Shown: positions 21,196-30,783 of the stretch, in pieces | Layout: every line of letters begins with the position of its first letter | Numbering within the stretch: the stretch's first letter is position 1 | Origin: Candidatus Campbelliibacteriota bacterium | Lineage (GTDB): Bacteria > Patescibacteriota > Minisyncoccia > Phycocordibacterales > CSBR16-193 | Assembly: GCA_007117035.1 (NCBI GenBank) | Contig: SKHG01000029.1 | Coordinates: 1-34,346 of the forward strand | Reading direction: 5' to 3' | Length of the DNA: 34,346 nt | Notes under the pieces: generated by a model | Seen by the model: only the letters and a program-made list of their open reading frames with translations | The model's database searches: none | What the model was told of the DNA's origin: nothing | Position numbers and translations under genes: made by a program

Positions 21196-21792
21196 ATGAG
21201 GTCATATCGACAGTATATTACCGAAGCTGTGGTCCTTCGTTCGTACCAACATCGAGAGTCTGACAGCTCTGTTGTTATCTGGAGTAGGGAACTCGGAAAA
21301 CTAACGGCCACTGCAGGTGGGGTTCGAAAAATAAACTCCAAACTTCGTTTTGGTCTAACACCATACTCTTTGTCACTTATAACTCTACTATACGGCAAAG
21401 GAGGTTGGAGGATAACTAACTCTGTGCCAATTCAAAATCTTTATTTCTCTACTACTGGCCCCAAGAACATTTCGAGAGTAATAGCAAGGGTAATTGCTTT
21501 CTGTGATAAATATCTTGACGAAGGTCTTGGTTACGAAGATGTTTTTGATACGGTTTTTAACGGCCTTGATTATATTTCTAAAAATGTAAAAACCCTTTCA
21601 GAGTGCCGAAGTGCTGAGAGAATAATTGTTCTGCGGGTGATGTATATGCTTGGTTTTTTAGACCAAGAGAGTTTCTTGGAACCATTTTTATCTGAAAAGG
21701 TTATTACGGATCAACATATTTTTAAAATGCAGCCACTTTTGAAAGAAACCACAAAGGTTATTAACCGATCCTTGCATAAAAGTAGTATCTAG
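21196..21792 (+). CDS. recO: DNA repair protein RecO, short form
   Basis: A 198-aa RecO, which helps RecR load RecA on SSB-coated DNA. The N-terminal OB-fold starts with YITEAVVLRSYQHRESDSSVVIWSRELGKLTATAGGVRK in pieces at about 7-45, matching the family pattern of a strand, a conserved D/S turn and the GKL...GARK-like stretch. The helical C-terminal part is shorter than the usual 240-250 aa and the Cys4 zinc site is absent. It lies 5 nt after ileS and is probably co-transcribed. Confidence 0.82.
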   Translation: MRSYRQYITEAVVLRSYQHRESDSSVVIWSRELGKLTATAGGVRKINSKLRFGLTPYSLSLITLLYGKGGWRITNSVPIQNLYFSTTGPKNISRVIARVIAFCDKYLDEGLGYEDVFDTVFNGLDYISKNVKTLSECRSAERIIVLRVMYMLGFLDQESFLEPFLSEKVITDQHIFKMQPLLKETTKVINRSLHKSSI

Positions 21793-21866
21793 TATTTCTT
21801 GTTTTGGTATGTGTATAACCCCTCTAATTTTTTGAAAGTAGTTTATTAAATCTCTTAAGATGTTTG

Positions 21867-21875
21867 TGTTATAAT
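21867..21875 (+). promoter_or_regulatory. perfect extended -10 promoter, leaderless geometry
   Basis: TGTTATAAT ends 7 nt before the ATG at 21883. It is the clearest example in the window. Confidence 0.72.
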
Positions 21876-21882
21876 TTTCAAT

Positions 21883-23634
21883 ATGAATTCAAATAATAAA
21901 GGTAAGAAGATAATCATTGCTGGTTTTATTGTCGCAGTCCTTTTCTTTTTAGGAGCGATTGGTTTTGCAGTGTATACATTCTTAAAAGGGGACATATTTA
22001 TTTCGTCCAGTAACATAGATGTTACTTTTTTAGGACCAGATGAAATCGAGAGTGGGCAGGAGGTTGAGGTGACAGTTCAAATATACAACAACAATAACAC
22101 AACCTTAAAAAATGTTGATCTGATTGTAAACTACCCGGAAGGAGCTCGCGAACTAAATGATCTTTCGAAAAAATTAAACCGTGTTCGCCTAGAGGTGGGT
22201 GATGTGGGTGTTCGTCAGCAAGCAGAAGTTAATCTAAGTTTTATTCTCTTTGGTGATGAGGGTCTAAACCAAAGGTTATTTTTTGAACTCGAGTATGGTG
22301 TTGAAAGGTCTAATGCTCGGTACACTCACCAAAGTGATTACGATATTTTAATTGGTAGTTCTCCAATATCGATCTCTGTTAGTTCATTAAGAGACATCTA
22401 CGCAGGACAAGATGCAGAGTTTTTTGTAAAAATTGATTCGTACAGTTCTGAAGTACTAAAAAATGTGGTTTTGATAGCTGAATATCCTTCAGGTTTTACT
22501 CCTCGTGAGTTTAGTGTAGAACCAGACAGAGACAATAGTGAATGGATATTTACTGACTTTGAAGCAAATGAAAGAAAAGAGATTTCCTTGAAAGGTTTTT
22601 TTGAAGGAGATGCTGGTCAGGAGCGAACAGTTCGTTTTTCTGTTGGCGTTTTAGACGATAACAATAGGCTCATGGCTATCTATTCATCAGATTCGTACTC
22701 AGCCATACTTCGTTCACCACAGTTAGTACTGAAGTCATCTTTGTCTGGACGTACAGGAGATATTACTATTTCTCCGTTGGGTGTAGTTGAGGGTGTGATT
22801 CGAGTTCGGAATGGTCTTTCGGTTGAAATTAAAGATGTTGAGATTCAGATAGATTTGGGTGATAAAATAATTGACCCAGACAGTATCCAAACTCGAAGAG
22901 GTGGTTTCTTCGACCCCAACAACAATCTTTTAATATGGAGTCATATTGACCAGACTCGCCTTGCAGAGATTCCTGCGGGCCGAGAAGAAATTTTTGAGTT
23001 TTCTTTTTCTTTCTTAGATAGTTCTGTTTTAAGGAATCTGCCAGAACCAAGTGAGTTGATAACCACGCGAGTGACAGCGCGTCAGACTCGAGAAGAGGGG
23101 GTTTCTGAAAATCTGCAATCGACAGTTCGACAAAATATCGAACTTTCAACTACAGCTGGTGTTTCTTCCAGAGGTTTGTACAGTATTGGACCTTTTAATA
23201 ACTCTGGACTACTTCCTCCACGAGTTGGTGAGCCAACTACCTATACCGTAGTCTTAGGTTTGACCTCGTCGGTTAATGATTTGCGAGATGTTGAGGTTAC
23301 TGCAACTCTTCCAGATTTTGTTGAATGGATGGGAATGACTGCTCCAGATGGAGTCAACATTAGATACAGTGAATCTAGTCGTCAGATTACTTGGAGACTA
23401 AACCGTCTAGAAGCAGGTCGAGGTTTTGAGCGTTCACCACTAGAAGCTGCTTTCCAGGTTTCTTATGTTCCAAGGATACCGCACCGTGGTTCTTCGAGAT
23501 CTATAGTTGAAAACATTTCTATTAGAGGAATTGACTCATTTACTGAGGAAGTCATAACTGCTAAAGGTTCAAACATCACAACTTTAATAGACTCTGACCC
23601 TGCTTTTACTTTTGGGCAAGAAAGGGTACAATAA
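21883..23634 (+). CDS. membrane-anchored beta-sandwich repeat protein (DUF11/CARDB-like)
   Basis: A 583-aa protein with an N-terminal cytoplasmic Lys-rich tip, one transmembrane helix (about 10-33) and a long extracytoplasmic region. The region holds several Ig-like beta domains of about 120-130 residues. Repeated features are an early ...SGQEVEVTVQIYNNN or AGQDAEFFVKIDSYS strand, then LKNVDLIVNYPEG or LKNVVLIAEYPSG, and RDVEVTATLPDF near residue 470. These match the DUF11/CARDB-type pattern of conserved repeats in bacterial surface proteins. There is no Cys-rich or enzymatic motif. It may act in the cell envelope or attachment. glyS begins 8 nt after its stop. Confidence 0.75.
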   Translation: MNSNNKGKKIIIAGFIVAVLFFLGAIGFAVYTFLKGDIFISSSNIDVTFLGPDEIESGQEVEVTVQIYNNNNTTLKNVDLIVNYPEGARELNDLSKKLNRVRLEVGDVGVRQQAEVNLSFILFGDEGLNQRLFFELEYGVERSNARYTHQSDYDILIGSSPISISVSSLRDIYAGQDAEFFVKIDSYSSEVLKNVVLIAEYPSGFTPREFSVEPDRDNSEWIFTDFEANERKEISLKGFFEGDAGQERTVRFSVGVLDDNNRLMAIYSSDSYSAILRSPQLVLKSSLSGRTGDITISPLGVVEGVIRVRNGLSVEIKDVEIQIDLGDKIIDPDSIQTRRGGFFDPNNNLLIWSHIDQTRLAEIPAGREEIFEFSFSFLDSSVLRNLPEPSELITTRVTARQTREEGVSENLQSTVRQNIELSTTAGVSSRGLYSIGPFNNSGLLPPRVGEPTTYTVVLGLTSSVNDLRDVEVTATLPDFVEWMGMTAPDGVNIRYSESSRQITWRLNRLEAGRGFERSPLEAAFQVSYVPRIPHRGSSRSIVENISIRGIDSFTEEVITAKGSNITTLIDSDPAFTFGQERVQ

Positions 23635-23642
23635 TTTTTTAT

Positions 23643-25001
23643 ATGTCTGAAAAAGCAACAATGGAAAAAATCGTGTCATTAGCCAAAAGGAGAGGTTTTA
23701 TTTTCCCTGGCTCGAATATCTATGGTGGTCTAAGTGGTTTCTGGGATTATGGTCCTTACGGAGTAATGTTGAAAAATAACATCACTCGTCTTTGGTGGAG
23801 AATTTTTGTGGAAGAAAGAGAAGATGTCCATGGTCTAGATTCAGCTATTTTAATGCGACAGGATGTTTGGCAAGCAAGTGGTCATGTTGGTGGTTTTGTT
23901 GATGCTGTCGTCTCGGACACTGTAAACGGTCGACAGTTTAGAGCTGACCATCTTTTGGAGGATCAAGGTTATGATCCAACTGGTATGTCTATTGAGGATA
24001 TCTCAAACCATATTAAAGAGAATAATATAAAAAGTCCTAACGGAAATCCTCTTTCCGAAGTTTCAACTTTCAATATGATGTTTGAGACATGTATTGGTGC
24101 AGGAAAAGGGGAGGAATCCAAGTCTTATCTTAGACCAGAAACCGCTCAAGGAATTTTTGCTAATTTTAAAAACATTATGGACTCTGTTCACCCACAACTA
24201 CCGTTTGGTATTGGACAGATTGGTAAAGCCTTTCGAAATGAGATTGCTCCACGTGATTTTATCTTTCGAGCTCGAGAGTTTGAGCAGATGGAACTAGAAT
24301 ATTTTGTACACCCAGACGAGTGGGAGAAGTGGTTCGATCATTATCGCGAAGAGATTTGGCGTTGGATGGATATGATTGGATTAGATAGGGATTCGATTCA
24401 TGAACTAGAAGTACCTGCCGAAGATCGAGCACACTACTCTAAAAGAACTATTGATTTTGAGTTTGATTATCCTTTTGGCCGTAAAGAACTGTATGGTCTA
24501 GCTTACAGAACTGATTTTGACCTAAAAAGTCACGCCTCAAAAAGTGGTCAGGAATTGAGCTACTTGGATCAAGAAAAAAACGAACGCGTAGTTCCTCATG
24601 TCATTGAACCTTCTTTGGGTGTGGACCGAACCCTTCTGGCTGTTTTGGTTAGCGCCTACAGGGAAGATGAGATGAATGGAGAGAAAAGAGTTTTCTTGTC
24701 TTTGCCGGTTGCAATTGCTCCGGTCCGTGTTGCAGTCTTTCCACTTATGAAGAATAAATCAGACCTTGTTTCTAAAGCGCGAGAAGTATTCGAGATCTTA
24801 AAAAAGGAAATTCCTAGAGTCATCTATGATGAATCTGGTAGTATCGGTAAGCGTTATCGTAGACAAGACGAGATCGGTACACCCCATTGTGTAACCGTTG
24901 ATTTTGATACTCTAGATGATCAGACAGTAACTGTTCGTGATCGAGATAGTGGTGAGCAAAAAAGACTAAAAATAGAAGACCTTTTAGCAGAACTTAAGTA
25001 G
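23643..25001 (+). CDS. glyS: glycyl-tRNA synthetase, dimeric (eukaryote-type) form
   Basis: A 452-aa class II synthetase of the alpha-2 type rather than the alpha-2 beta-2 GlyQ/GlyS type. Motif 1 region GGLSGFWDYGPYGVMLKNN, SGHVGGFVDAV, motif 2 with AFRNEIAPRDFIFRAREFEQMELEYF in parts, and motif 3 with PSLGVDRTLLAVL are clear. The C-terminal anticodon-binding domain starts at about 363 with LPVAIAPVRVAVFPLM. It follows the surface protein gene with an 8-nt gap. A weak hairpin lies downstream. Confidence 0.96.
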   Translation: MSEKATMEKIVSLAKRRGFIFPGSNIYGGLSGFWDYGPYGVMLKNNITRLWWRIFVEEREDVHGLDSAILMRQDVWQASGHVGGFVDAVVSDTVNGRQFRADHLLEDQGYDPTGMSIEDISNHIKENNIKSPNGNPLSEVSTFNMMFETCIGAGKGEESKSYLRPETAQGIFANFKNIMDSVHPQLPFGIGQIGKAFRNEIAPRDFIFRAREFEQMELEYFVHPDEWEKWFDHYREEIWRWMDMIGLDRDSIHELEVPAEDRAHYSKRTIDFEFDYPFGRKELYGLAYRTDFDLKSHASKSGQELSYLDQEKNERVVPHVIEPSLGVDRTLLAVLVSAYREDEMNGEKRVFLSLPVAIAPVRVAVFPLMKNKSDLVSKAREVFEILKKEIPRVIYDESGSIGKRYRRQDEIGTPHCVTVDFDTLDDQTVTVRDRDSGEQKRLKIEDLLAELK

Positions 25002-25020
25002 TTTATTGAGACTCATGTAA

Positions 25021-25043
25021 CAGGTTTAGATTACCTGAATTTT
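25021..25043 (+). terminator. weak hairpin after glyS
   Basis: CAGGT (25021-25025) and ACCTG (25033-25037) form a 5-bp stem followed by AATTTT. It could be a weak terminator. Confidence 0.35.
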
Positions 25044-25064
25044 ACTTATTAATATTTTTTACTG

Positions 25065-25070
25065 TATACT
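25065..25070 (+). promoter_or_regulatory. -10 box of the M16 peptidase gene, leaderless geometry
   Basis: TATACT, directly preceded by TG, ends 8 nt before the ATG at 25079. Confidence 0.55.
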
Positions 25071-25078
25071 GTTTTCTT

Positions 25079-26353
25079 ATGATAAAACACAAAAAAATAA
25101 CAACAAAAAATGGTTTGCGGATAGTCCACATTCCTATGAAAGATAATCCAGCAACCACTGTTTTGGTTCTGTCGGAATCGGGATCAAAGTATGAGAGTAA
25201 GGAACAAAACGGAATCTCTCATTTTTTGGAGCACGTCTGTTTCAAAGGTACTGCCAAAAGACCTGGAGCATTCAAGATAAGTGAAGAGCTCGACAGTATT
25301 GGAGCACAGTACAATGCTTTCACTTCTCATGAATTTACTGGCTACTATGCCAAAGCACCAATTCGTCAGTTCGAAAAAATTTTAGATGTAGTTTCTGATT
25401 TGTATCTAAACCCATCTCTGCCAGCTAAAGAGCTAGAGAAAGAGAAGGGCGTAATTTTAGAAGAAATAAATATGTACGAGGATCTTCCACAGAGAGTTGT
25501 TATGGATATGTTTATGTCTTTGCTTTACGGTGATCAACCAGCAGGCCGAAATATTTTGGGAACCAAAGAAACCGTCTCATCGTTTAGTAGGGAAGATGTT
25601 GTAAACTATCGCTCAAAGCATTATGTCTCGGAAGGAACCTTAGTGTTAGTTTCCGGAAACCTTCCCAGCAAAGAGGTTTTCAAAAAAGTTGAGTCAGCTT
25701 TTGCTGGTATTTCGGAAACCAAAAAGTCTGGTAAAAAAAGAGTTGCACAAAAACAAACAAAACCTGCACAAGTGCATCGACAGCGCAAGGTAGATCAAGC
25801 ACATCTGGTTTTAGGTTTTAGAACCTTTCAAGCTAACCACAAAGACTCAGCAACCCTTCAGATAATTAATGGCGTTTTGGGTGGAGGTATGAGTTCAAGA
25901 CTTTTTCAAAAGCTTAGAGATGAGATGGGAGTCGCTTATTATGTTAGGTCATTCGAGGATCTTTATACCGACCATGGATACATGGCTGTTCGAGCCGGAG
26001 TCACACAAAACCGATTAAAAGAAATTGTCTCTGTAATTTGCGAAGAATTTAAAAAACTAAAAGAAGAAAAAGTTAGTCCTAAAGAGTTAAAAAAAGTTAA
26101 AGAGTATATCACAGGCTCAATGCTTTTGGGTCTGGAAACCTCAGATTCAGTTGCAGAGTTTTATGCAGAACAAGAGATACTGGAAGGCAAGATGCGTGAT
26201 CCTAAATCAATCACTAGGGAGATACAGTCGGTAACAGCAGAAGACGTTCAGCGAGTAGCACGAAAGATATTTTGTAACAAAAATCTAAACCTATCATTTG
26301 TAAACAAAGACAAAAATTCTCCTAACCTCGGATCAGTTTTGTCAGTCGAGTAG
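25079..26353 (+). CDS. M16 family zinc metallopeptidase
   Basis: A 424-aa protein of the pitrilysin/processing-peptidase family. The inverted zinc motif HxxEH is intact as HFLEH (48-52), and the third ligand Glu lies in GVILEEINMYED (124-135). The second, inactive half has the typical HLVLGFRTF opening and GGMSSRLFQKLRDEMGVAY (in two pieces around 272-290). This length corresponds to a single M16 unit of the YmxG type, which usually forms dimers. No signal peptide is present, so it is likely cytoplasmic. It is a single-gene transcript. Confidence 0.93.
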   Translation: MIKHKKITTKNGLRIVHIPMKDNPATTVLVLSESGSKYESKEQNGISHFLEHVCFKGTAKRPGAFKISEELDSIGAQYNAFTSHEFTGYYAKAPIRQFEKILDVVSDLYLNPSLPAKELEKEKGVILEEINMYEDLPQRVVMDMFMSLLYGDQPAGRNILGTKETVSSFSREDVVNYRSKHYVSEGTLVLVSGNLPSKEVFKKVESAFAGISETKKSGKKRVAQKQTKPAQVHRQRKVDQAHLVLGFRTFQANHKDSATLQIINGVLGGGMSSRLFQKLRDEMGVAYYVRSFEDLYTDHGYMAVRAGVTQNRLKEIVSVICEEFKKLKEEKVSPKELKKVKEYITGSMLLGLETSDSVAEFYAEQEILEGKMRDPKSITREIQSVTAEDVQRVARKIFCNKNLNLSFVNKDKNSPNLGSVLSVE

Positions 26354-26447
26354 AGTTATATTTAATTTTTTAAACAAACTCATCTAGAAATTATTTTGTG
26401 TACATAATCTGTATGTATTTTTTGGGTGGATAAGAAATGTTGGATTA

Positions 26448-26456
26448 TGTTAGTAT
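26448..26456 (+). promoter_or_regulatory. extended -10 promoter of the AI-2E-type permease gene
   Basis: TGTTAGTAT ends 9 nt before the ATG at 26466. Confidence 0.55.
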
Positions 26457-26465
26457 GTACCTAAT

Positions 26466-27566
26466 ATGTTAAATAAGAATTCAGGAGATCAAGTTGTTCG
26501 TATCAGCCCTTCGATATTAGTCTGGGCAGTGGTCATTGCGCTTATTTTGACCGGCTTGTTTGTGGTATATGAGCTTGTTTTGGTAGTTATAACCGCAGTT
26601 GTAATCGCAGCAGCTATTGCTCCAATGGCTCGCTGGTTTGTTGATAGAAAATTTCCTAGAGTGGTAGCAGTGGTTATAATTTATTTTGGTATTATCTCAG
26701 TCTTGATAATGATGTTCTATTATTTCCTCCTACCTTTGATGGTTCAGATTGTAAACTTCAGTAACGATCTTCCTCAATACGTTGAAATAATTGAAGACTG
26801 GAATCCTTTAGCAGAAGGTGGTTTATTAGATCGTTATCCAATCCTGCACGACGTAACTTCATCTTTTACAATTCAGGACATTGTTAAAGATATAAATAAA
26901 GCAATCAGTGGTTTGGCTACTGGTTTTATTGGAAGTTTGATGGCTGTCTTCGGTGGTATACTGAACCTTGTTTTGATTATGGTTCTTTCTTTCTATATGG
27001 CAGTCCAAGAAAACGGAGTCCGAAAATTTCTTTCATTGGTTACACCCGATAAAAGTCGAGGTTATGTTTTAGATCTCTGGAAAAGAGCTGAAACCAAGAT
27101 TGGTCTGTGGCTCCAGGGGCAGATAATTCTGGCCGTCATTGTTGCTGTTTTGGTCTATCTTGGTCTAACATTGTTGGGCGTACCACATGCTCTGTTGCTT
27201 GCTGCCTTAGCTGGAGTGATGGAGTTGATTCCTATTTTCGGTCCGATTATTGCCGGTATCCCAGCTGTAATCATTGCTTTTGTGGAAGGGGATTTAACTT
27301 TGGCTTTGTTAGTTTTGGGTCTTTATTTAGTGATTCAACAGTTTGAAAGTCAGTTAATCTATCCATTGGTTGTTCGTAAAGTTGTTGGCCTCTCACCGAT
27401 AATTGTGATTATCGCGCTTATTGCTGGTTATCAACTTGCAGGATTTTTAGGTATCTTGCTTTCAGTTCCACTGGCCGCAGTTCTTCTGGAATTCCTAAAC
27501 GATATTGGTAAGGAACATGAAGAAATAGATACCAATATTTCAGAAGACGAAAACCCAAGTACTTAA
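26466..27566 (+). CDS. AI-2E family transporter
   Basis: A 366-aa polytopic membrane protein of the AI-2E (PerM/YhhQ-like) permease family. About seven to eight hydrophobic segments are seen, with a first pair near residues 15-45, then 62-85, a soluble loop (about 90-150), and a second half with the family features IAGIPAVIIAF and LVIQQFESQLIYPLVV followed by VGLSPIIVIIALIAG. The family exports varied substrates, including Na+/H+ exchange in some members; substrate is not predictable here. metG starts 8 nt after the stop, so the two are probably one transcript. Confidence 0.9.
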   Translation: MLNKNSGDQVVRISPSILVWAVVIALILTGLFVVYELVLVVITAVVIAAAIAPMARWFVDRKFPRVVAVVIIYFGIISVLIMMFYYFLLPLMVQIVNFSNDLPQYVEIIEDWNPLAEGGLLDRYPILHDVTSSFTIQDIVKDINKAISGLATGFIGSLMAVFGGILNLVLIMVLSFYMAVQENGVRKFLSLVTPDKSRGYVLDLWKRAETKIGLWLQGQIILAVIVAVLVYLGLTLLGVPHALLLAALAGVMELIPIFGPIIAGIPAVIIAFVEGDLTLALLVLGLYLVIQQFESQLIYPLVVRKVVGLSPIIVIIALIAGYQLAGFLGILLSVPLAAVLLEFLNDIGKEHEEIDTNISEDENPST

Positions 27567-27574
27567 GTAGTCTT

Positions 27575-29020
27575 ATGTCCGAAAAGAAATTCTATATCAC
27601 AACCACTTTGCCGTATGTTAATGCAAAGGCTCACATGGGCCATGCTATGGAGTTTGTGCGTGCAGATATCATTGCTCGCTTTAAAGAGTGGTTGGGATAC
27701 TCAGTATTTTTTAATACCGGAACAGATGAACATGGCCTAAAGATCTATCGCAAGGCTTTAGAACAAGGCAAAGATCCGCAACAGTATGTCGATGAAGTAT
27801 CCAAGTTGTTTAAAGACTTAACGCAGAAACTTGGAATGAAGTCGGACTTAAATTTTGTTCGGACAACCGACGAAAAGCATATGAGAGCAGCACAGGAGTT
27901 TTGGCGCCGTTGTGAAAAAAACGGTGATATTTATAAAAAGAATTATAAAATTTTGTACTGTGTTGGTTGTGAACTAGAAAAAACCCATAGTGATCTTGTA
28001 GAGGGACGTTGCCCCGAACACTTCGACCGAGAGCTCGAAGAGATTGAAGAGGAAAACTATTTTTTTCGTTTTTCAAAGTATACCCAGAATCTTTTGGAGA
28101 TATACAAAAAAAATCCTAATTTTGTTAGACCCGACTTTCGTCTAAAAGAAATATCCTCTTTTGTTGAACGTGAGCTAGAGGATTTTAGTATCTCTCGCCT
28201 GCGAGAGAAACAACCTTGGGGTATACCGGTTCCAGGTGACGAGGATCACACAATGTATGTTTGGTTTGATGCTTTGGTTAACTATGTTTCAGTCATTGGA
28301 TGGCCCGAGAATATGGATGTTTTCGATAATTGGTGGCCTGTAACGCAGTATGCAGGAAAGGACAATCTTCGACAACAGTCGGCGATGTGGCAAGCGATGC
28401 TACTCTCGGCCGGGTTATCACCATCACGACAGATTATCATAAACGGATTTGTTATAAGTGATGGACAAAAGATGAGTAAATCTATTGGTAATGTTATAGA
28501 TCCTTTGGTGTTGATAGAGGAGTACGGACTTGATGCACTGAGATACTACATTGCTCGAGAGATACATCCTTTTGAAGACAGTGATATGACAGAGGATAAA
28601 TTTAAAAACTGCTATAACGCTAACCTAGCTAACAGTTTGGGAAATACTTTAAGTCGAGTCATCAAAATGTATTCAAGTTATGAAGTTGAGTCTAGGGACT
28701 TTCCGAGTTTACAAGAAATACAAAAAGATAGAGAAGTCGAAGAAAATTTCATCTCTGCCTTAAATGAATTCAATATTCAAAAAGCCACTGACTATATCTG
28801 GAAACGCATTGCTAATATGGAAAGATTTATCCAAGACCAACAGCCTTTTAAAACAATAAAAACCTCTCCCGCCAAAGCCAAAGAAGACGTGGCGTATTTA
28901 ATGCAAGAACTTTGGGTGGTCTCACAACTTTTGCAACCAATAATGCCAAACTCAGCAATACTTATCGAGAAGGCTCTACGCACAGGTCTTTTAGACAGCC
29001 CTTTGTTTTTGAGGAAGTAA
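27575..29020 (+). CDS. metG: methionyl-tRNA synthetase
   Basis: A 481-aa class I synthetase for initiator and elongator tRNA-Met. The HIGH equivalent is HMGH in TTLPYVNAKAHMGHAMEF (about 9-26), followed by GTDEHGLKI, a zinc knuckle CVGC...CPEH (about 129-148), WFDALVNYVSV and the KMSKS motif in DGQKMSKSIGN (about 303-313). No C-terminal tRNA-binding dimerisation domain is attached. The length matches the short, single-zinc-knuckle forms. It follows the AI-2E gene with an 8-nt gap. Confidence 0.96.
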   Translation: MSEKKFYITTTLPYVNAKAHMGHAMEFVRADIIARFKEWLGYSVFFNTGTDEHGLKIYRKALEQGKDPQQYVDEVSKLFKDLTQKLGMKSDLNFVRTTDEKHMRAAQEFWRRCEKNGDIYKKNYKILYCVGCELEKTHSDLVEGRCPEHFDRELEEIEEENYFFRFSKYTQNLLEIYKKNPNFVRPDFRLKEISSFVERELEDFSISRLREKQPWGIPVPGDEDHTMYVWFDALVNYVSVIGWPENMDVFDNWWPVTQYAGKDNLRQQSAMWQAMLLSAGLSPSRQIIINGFVISDGQKMSKSIGNVIDPLVLIEEYGLDALRYYIAREIHPFEDSDMTEDKFKNCYNANLANSLGNTLSRVIKMYSSYEVESRDFPSLQEIQKDREVEENFISALNEFNIQKATDYIWKRIANMERFIQDQQPFKTIKTSPAKAKEDVAYLMQELWVVSQLLQPIMPNSAILIEKALRTGLLDSPLFLRK

Positions 29021-29045
29021 AAAGTTTTAATCTTTTTACTAAACT

Positions 29046-29065
29046 TTACAAAATTTTTTTTGTAA
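29046..29065 (+). terminator. AT-only hairpin after metG
   Basis: TTACAAAA (29046-29053) pairs with TTTTGTAA (29058-29065). AAAGTTT/AAACTTT is nested just upstream. Pure A-T stems make termination uncertain. Confidence 0.35.
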
Positions 29066-29136
29066 CTTCTGAATTTTAATATTACCAGAAGAGGGGATTA
29101 CTCTGTTGGTGAATATTAAAAAATTTTAAAAAGAGA

Positions 29137-29184
29137 TGTTATAATTAACTCATTGTTAGTTATACAAATTCACAATTAACTAAT
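29137..29184 (+). promoter_or_regulatory. extended -10 promoter and leader hairpin of tatD
   Basis: TGTTATAAT (29137-29145) is a perfect extended -10. The roughly 52-nt leader can fold GTTAGTT (29155-29161) with AACTAAT (29178-29184). This is one of the few genes here with a real leader. Confidence 0.55.
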
Positions 29185-29203
29185 TACAAGAAATAAAATT
29201 ACT

Positions 29204-30031
29204 ATGCCTCAATATTTTGATATTCACACACACATGAATTTTTCGGTTTTTAAAGATCGCTACCATGATTTAATAGAGGATAGTCTTAAACAGAGCGTCT
29301 GGATGAACAATGTTGGAACCACCTACGAGACCTCTGCTAGAGCAGTTAAGATTGCCGAAGAGTTTGACGAGGGCGTCTATGCCACAATCGGTCTCCATCC
29401 GATTCATACTAGCCAAGGTGATCGTTTTGACGAAGACAGTGGAAAGACTCTAAAAACAAAAGACCGAGAGTTTTCCGTCGAGGACTTCCGAAGTTTGGCA
29501 TCGTCTGAAAAAGTTGTTGCGATTGGTGAGTGCGGACTAGATTATTTTCATGTCACTGATGAAGATGAAAAAAAGAAAGAACGTGAACAGTTTGCTTTGC
29601 AGATTGATCTGGCTAATGAGTTAGGTAAACCCCTAATGCTTCATATTCGTAATGGTGACGGTGGTAATGCCTATCAGGACGCTATAGAGATATTGGAAGA
29701 AAGCACTACTGTTCCAGGTAATGCTCATTTCTTCTCTGGTACTGTTGATGATGCTCGAAAGTTGTTATCTTTGGGTTTTTCATTGTCTTTTACAGGCGTT
29801 GTAACCTTAACCAAAGACTATGATGAGCTTATAAAGTTTCCGCCACTTGATATGATAATGGCTGAGACAGACGCTCCGTATGTTGCACCAAAATCTATAA
29901 GAGGAAAAGAGAATCTGCCAATTTATGTGAAGGAGGTAGCAGATAAGATTGCTCAGGTTCGGGAAGAGGATAGTGAAGAGGTTCGGCAGGCCCTGGTTGA
30001 TAATGCCAAAAGATTTTTTAACATTAACTAA
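29204..30031 (+). CDS. tatD: TatD family metal-dependent hydrolase
   Basis: A 275-aa TIM-barrel hydrolase of the TatD DNase family (3'-5' exonuclease and D-aminoacyl-tRNA-related activities have been reported for members). The metal-binding HTH in FDIHTHMNFS (5-14), GLHPIH (65-70), GECGLDYF (about 107-114), the LMLHIRNGDG strand, NAHFFSG and the final ETDAPYV motif are all present. Length is standard. It is followed after 11 nt by a methyltransferase. Confidence 0.94.
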   Translation: MPQYFDIHTHMNFSVFKDRYHDLIEDSLKQSVWMNNVGTTYETSARAVKIAEEFDEGVYATIGLHPIHTSQGDRFDEDSGKTLKTKDREFSVEDFRSLASSEKVVAIGECGLDYFHVTDEDEKKKEREQFALQIDLANELGKPLMLHIRNGDGGNAYQDAIEILEESTTVPGNAHFFSGTVDDARKLLSLGFSLSFTGVVTLTKDYDELIKFPPLDMIMAETDAPYVAPKSIRGKENLPIYVKEVADKIAQVREEDSEEVRQALVDNAKRFFNIN

Positions 30032-30042
30032 ACTTACATTTT

Positions 30043-30702
30043 ATGGAAGAGCTTTACTCACGCATTGCTCCTGTTTGGGACGCAACTTTGACCTTTAGTA
30101 GATTTAAAAAAGGTTTGTGTAATTACATAAAGAGGGTAACCAAAGACATTGAAATAAAGGATCCAAAGATTTTGGATGTTGGTTGCGGAACTGGTCTTTT
30201 GAGTTTCTCCTTACTTAAAACTTTTCCAAAATCAAGTATAGTCGCAACTGATCTAAATCGCGATATGCTCTCTCAAGCTAGACGCTTAGCTAGAAAGTCT
30301 AAGATATCAACTAAAAGGTTGGTGTTTGTTAGATCTGATGTAAACTCCGCTAGCTCAATTGAGCTTTATAGTGGTAAAACAATGAAGTTACCAAAAGAAT
30401 CTTTCGATGTGGTAATTGCAAGTGGTGTTTTAGAGTATGCCTCACTAGATTTAGCTGTTCCAGAACTTTTTAACCTTTTAAAACCAGGAGGGTTTTTGAT
30501 TGTAATATCTGTAAAACAGAATACCCCAACCGGTCGTCTGTGGGGTAAAATATACCATTTTAAACCGATTTCAATTAAAAAAATGAAGGATTCCCTTACA
30601 AAGCATGGTTTTGAAGGTATAGACTCAGTTCCTCTCTCTGTTAAGGAGTTTCCAGCTAATCTGACTCGTGTAGGAATGGTTGCGCGAAGGCCTCTTGAGT
30701 AA
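30043..30702 (+). CDS. class I SAM-dependent methyltransferase
   Basis: A 219-aa Rossmann-fold methyltransferase. Motif I ILDVGCGTGLL (about 44-54), an acidic loop at VATDLNRDML (about 66-75), SFDVVIASGVLEYA (about 121-134) and LLKPGGFLIVISV (about 145-157) are seen. This is a general UbiE/COQ5-like pattern, so the substrate cannot be told. It probably shares a transcript with tatD. Confidence 0.88.
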   Translation: MEELYSRIAPVWDATLTFSRFKKGLCNYIKRVTKDIEIKDPKILDVGCGTGLLSFSLLKTFPKSSIVATDLNRDMLSQARRLARKSKISTKRLVFVRSDVNSASSIELYSGKTMKLPKESFDVVIASGVLEYASLDLAVPELFNLLKPGGFLIVISVKQNTPTGRLWGKIYHFKPISIKKMKDSLTKHGFEGIDSVPLSVKEFPANLTRVGMVARRPLE

Positions 30703-30783
30703 AGTTGAGACATTATCCTTTTTGGAGAAAACTCTTCTTTCAGGACTTGCATAACCTTCTTTTTCGTGATAACCTTTCACTTT